Shown here: in pieces, positions 6,244-7,219 of the stretch
Layout: each line of letters starts with the position of its first letter
Position numbering within the stretch: position 1 is the first letter of the stretch
Translations under genes and position numbers: made by a program
Source: an uncultured Eubacteriales bacterium
GTDB taxonomy: Bacteria > Bacillota > Clostridia > Oscillospirales > Acutalibacteraceae
Direction of reading: 5' to 3'
DNA length: 7,219 bases
Assembly (NCBI GenBank): GCA_934700635.1
Contig: CAKUXU010000040.1
Location: 1-7,219, forward strand
The notes under the pieces: model-generated
Told to the model about the DNA's origin: nothing
The model's database searches: none
What the model saw: the letters and a program-made list of their open reading frames with translations, nothing else

Positions 6244-6280
6244 AAACAGCTGCTTAATTTATAGCAGCTGTTTTTATTAT
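6244..6280 (+). terminator. Strong rho-independent terminator of the peptide gene
   Basis: An 11-bp perfect stem (6244-6254 with 6263-6273, core CAGCTGC/GCAGCTG) with an 8-base loop runs into TTTTTATTATATTTT. It begins three bases after the stop codon. This is the clearest terminator in the window and shows that the peptide gene ends its transcript. Confidence 0.9.
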
Positions 6281-6283
6281 ATT

Positions 6284-6341
6284 TTAAAAACAACACCTTT
6301 AAGTATAGTGATAAAATTTAAATCACTAAAATAAAGGTGTT
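6284..6341 (-). terminator. Compound hairpin terminator of nifS-nifU
   Basis: AACACCTTTA (6292-6301) pairs perfectly with TAAAGGTGTT (6332-6341). Nested inside is a second stem, TAGTGAT/ATCACTA (6306-6312 and 6322-6328). Read leftward, the outer stem is followed by GTTTTT, so it suits termination of the nifU transcript, 58 bases beyond the nifU stop. In the rightward direction no T run follows. It faces the peptide terminator in the convergent gap. Confidence 0.7.
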
Positions 6342-6399
6342 AATTAATAAACACGTAAATCTCACATATAATTCATATCAAAGCAAAAGGGTAAAGTAA

Positions 6400-6843
6400 T
6401 TATAAATCGCAAGATGAACAACTATCTCCGTGGCAATCTTCTTCTATACGCCCAACTATAGGTTCAGGATTAATTCCTTTCTTAGTATAGTAATCCGAAA
6501 GAGCAGCTTTAATAGCTTGTTCTGCTAAAACAGAACAATGAACTTTAACAGGCGGCAAACCATCTAAAGCTTCCATAACAGCTTTATTACTGACTTTCAA
6601 AGCTTCTTCAATAGTTTTACCTTTTATAAGCTCGGTTGCCATAGAACTTGTTGCAATAGCAGCACCGCAACCAAAAGTTTTAAACTTAACATCTTTTATA
6701 ATACCGTCTTCGATTTTAAGATACATTTTCATGATATCTCCGCATTTTGGATTTCCGACTTCTCCAATACCATCAGCATCGGGGATTTCGCCAACATTAC
6801 GGGGATTTGCAAAATGATCCATAACTTTTTCACTGTAATTCAT
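6400..6843 (-). CDS. nifU: Iron-sulfur cluster assembly scaffold protein NifU/IscU type
   Basis: The 147-residue protein is an IscU-fold scaffold on which sulfur from the cysteine desulfurase and iron are assembled into Fe-S clusters. It has YSEKVMDHFANPRNVGEI (3-20), GNPKCGD (C34, D36), FGCGAAIATSS (C59) and VKVHCSVLAE (C103), so all three scaffold cysteines and the aspartate are present. The tail adds C137, C142 and C145 in EEDCHGDSCSSCDL; Cys-rich tails are frequent in clostridial NifU proteins. It lacks the ferredoxin-like and C-terminal Nfu domains of diazotroph NifU, so general Fe-S supply rather than nitrogenase is the likely role. I chose the ATG at 6843, four bases after the nifS stop, because homologues begin with M-x-YSEKVMDHF. 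An upstream ATG at 6867 overlaps nifS and adds eight residues. AAGGAAG lies about 14 bases before the chosen start, a rather long spacing. Confidence 0.95.
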   Translation of the reverse strand: MNYSEKVMDHFANPRNVGEIPDADGIGEVGNPKCGDIMKMYLKIEDGIIKDVKFKTFGCGAAIATSSMATELIKGKTIEEALKVSNKAVMEALDGLPPVKVHCSVLAEQAIKAALSDYYTKKGINPEPIVGRIEEDCHGDSCSSCDL

Positions 6844-6847
6844 AATA

Positions 6848-7219
6848 CTACTTTTCACTTCCTTCATTTTTAATTATTCTTTCCCATAAAGGAGACATTT
6901 CTCTCAATCGTTTTACATCTTTTTTTACTTCACTTATAACAAATTCTATATCGTTCATATCTATATTATTTTCAATAGAAAGTCTAAGAGAACCATGTGC
7001 AACTTCATGAGGTAATCCTATTGCTAAAAGAACATGGCTCGGATCAAGAGACCCTGAAGTACAAGCAGATCCTGAAGAAGCACATATTCCCGCAGCATCA
7101 AGAAGCAAGAGAAGTGATTCACCTTCAATACCCTCAAAAGAAATATTAATATTTCCTGGTAAACGATTTTTTCTGTCTCCATTTAACCTTGAACGTTCAA
7201 TTTTTAAAAGCTCATTTAT
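6848..7219 (-). CDS. nifS: Cysteine desulfurase NifS/IscS type, C-terminal part, cut by window edge
   Basis: The reading frame is open from the window edge to the TAG at 6848 and gives the last 123 residues of a protein that is normally about 380-400. It is a PLP-dependent class V aminotransferase-fold enzyme that removes sulfur from L-cysteine and passes it as persulfide to NifU. Visible are [40 protein letters not shown] with the catalytic cysteine in SSGSAC (group I, long active-site loop), and HGSLRLSIE. The PLP lysine lies upstream, outside the window. An ORF beginning at 7108 would use an internal TTG and cut the conserved GESLLLLLD region, so it is not the start. nifU follows with a four-base gap, so the two form one operon, whose promoter is beyond the edge. 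Confidence 0.95.
   Translation of the reverse strand: MNELLKIERSRLNGDRKNRLPGNINISFEGIEGESLLLLLDAAGICASSGSACTSGSLDPSHVLLAIGLPHEVAHGSLRLSIENNIDMNDIEFVISEVKKDVKRLREMSPLWERIIKNEGSEK

Noticed and set aside
6152..6334. 60-codon rightward ORF overlapping the end of the peptide gene
   Set aside because: It is out of frame with the peptide, runs through the strong terminator at 6244-6280 and has no ribosome site.
1..7219. CRISPR array, tRNA, rRNA, insertion sequence, toxin-antitoxin pair or defence system
   Set aside because: No regularly spaced direct repeats, no cloverleaf or rRNA-like stretch, no transposase or integrase motifs. The AbrB-fold protein has no toxin partner next to it, and the MazG-like gene belongs to a housekeeping/sporulation block.

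Overview
This is an AT-rich stretch (about one third G+C by eye) from a low-GC Firmicute, most likely an endospore-forming member of the Clostridia. The evidence is a spmA-spmB spore-maturation pair, a SpoVB/YabM-type flippase, a clostridial AbrB protein with a CxxC...CxxC zinc-ribbon tail, a NifS/NifU iron-sulfur pair with a Cys-rich NifU tail, and strong Shine-Dalgarno sites. The genus cannot be named from this window.

Layout. Positions 70-4429 carry four leftward genes, in transcription order: an abrB-type regulator, pgk (phosphoglycerate kinase), a SpoVB/YabM-like MATE-fold flippase and a MazG-like protein. pgk has its own consensus promoter and a strong terminator. The flippase and mazG probably share a transcript, with a weaker possible promoter in front of the flippase. 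The order AbrB/SpoVT-type regulator, YabM-like, MazG-like resembles the spoVT-yabM-yabN block of Bacillus, with pgk inserted. To the right and divergent, 4666-5774 holds overlapping spmA and spmB, whose products act in spore core dehydration. The 236-bp abrB/spmA intergenic region contains four copies of a TACTAT element arranged as inverted repeats.

Positions 5775-6283 hold the most interesting locus: a single-gene unit encoding an 87-residue peptide. It has an N-terminal double-glycine leader (LNFITGG) and a six-cysteine core, and resembles a bacteriocin or RiPP precursor. The gene has a near-consensus extended -10 promoter, a perfect AGGAGG ribosome site and a strong terminator. No modification or export gene lies in the window. 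Its terminator faces a second, compound hairpin that ends the leftward nifS-nifU unit (6400-7219); nifS runs off the right edge.

The MazG-like protein keeps its two-domain fold but has lost several acidic metal-binding positions in both domains, so it may not be a working pyrophosphohydrolase. The rest of the window is ordinary housekeeping and sporulation content.
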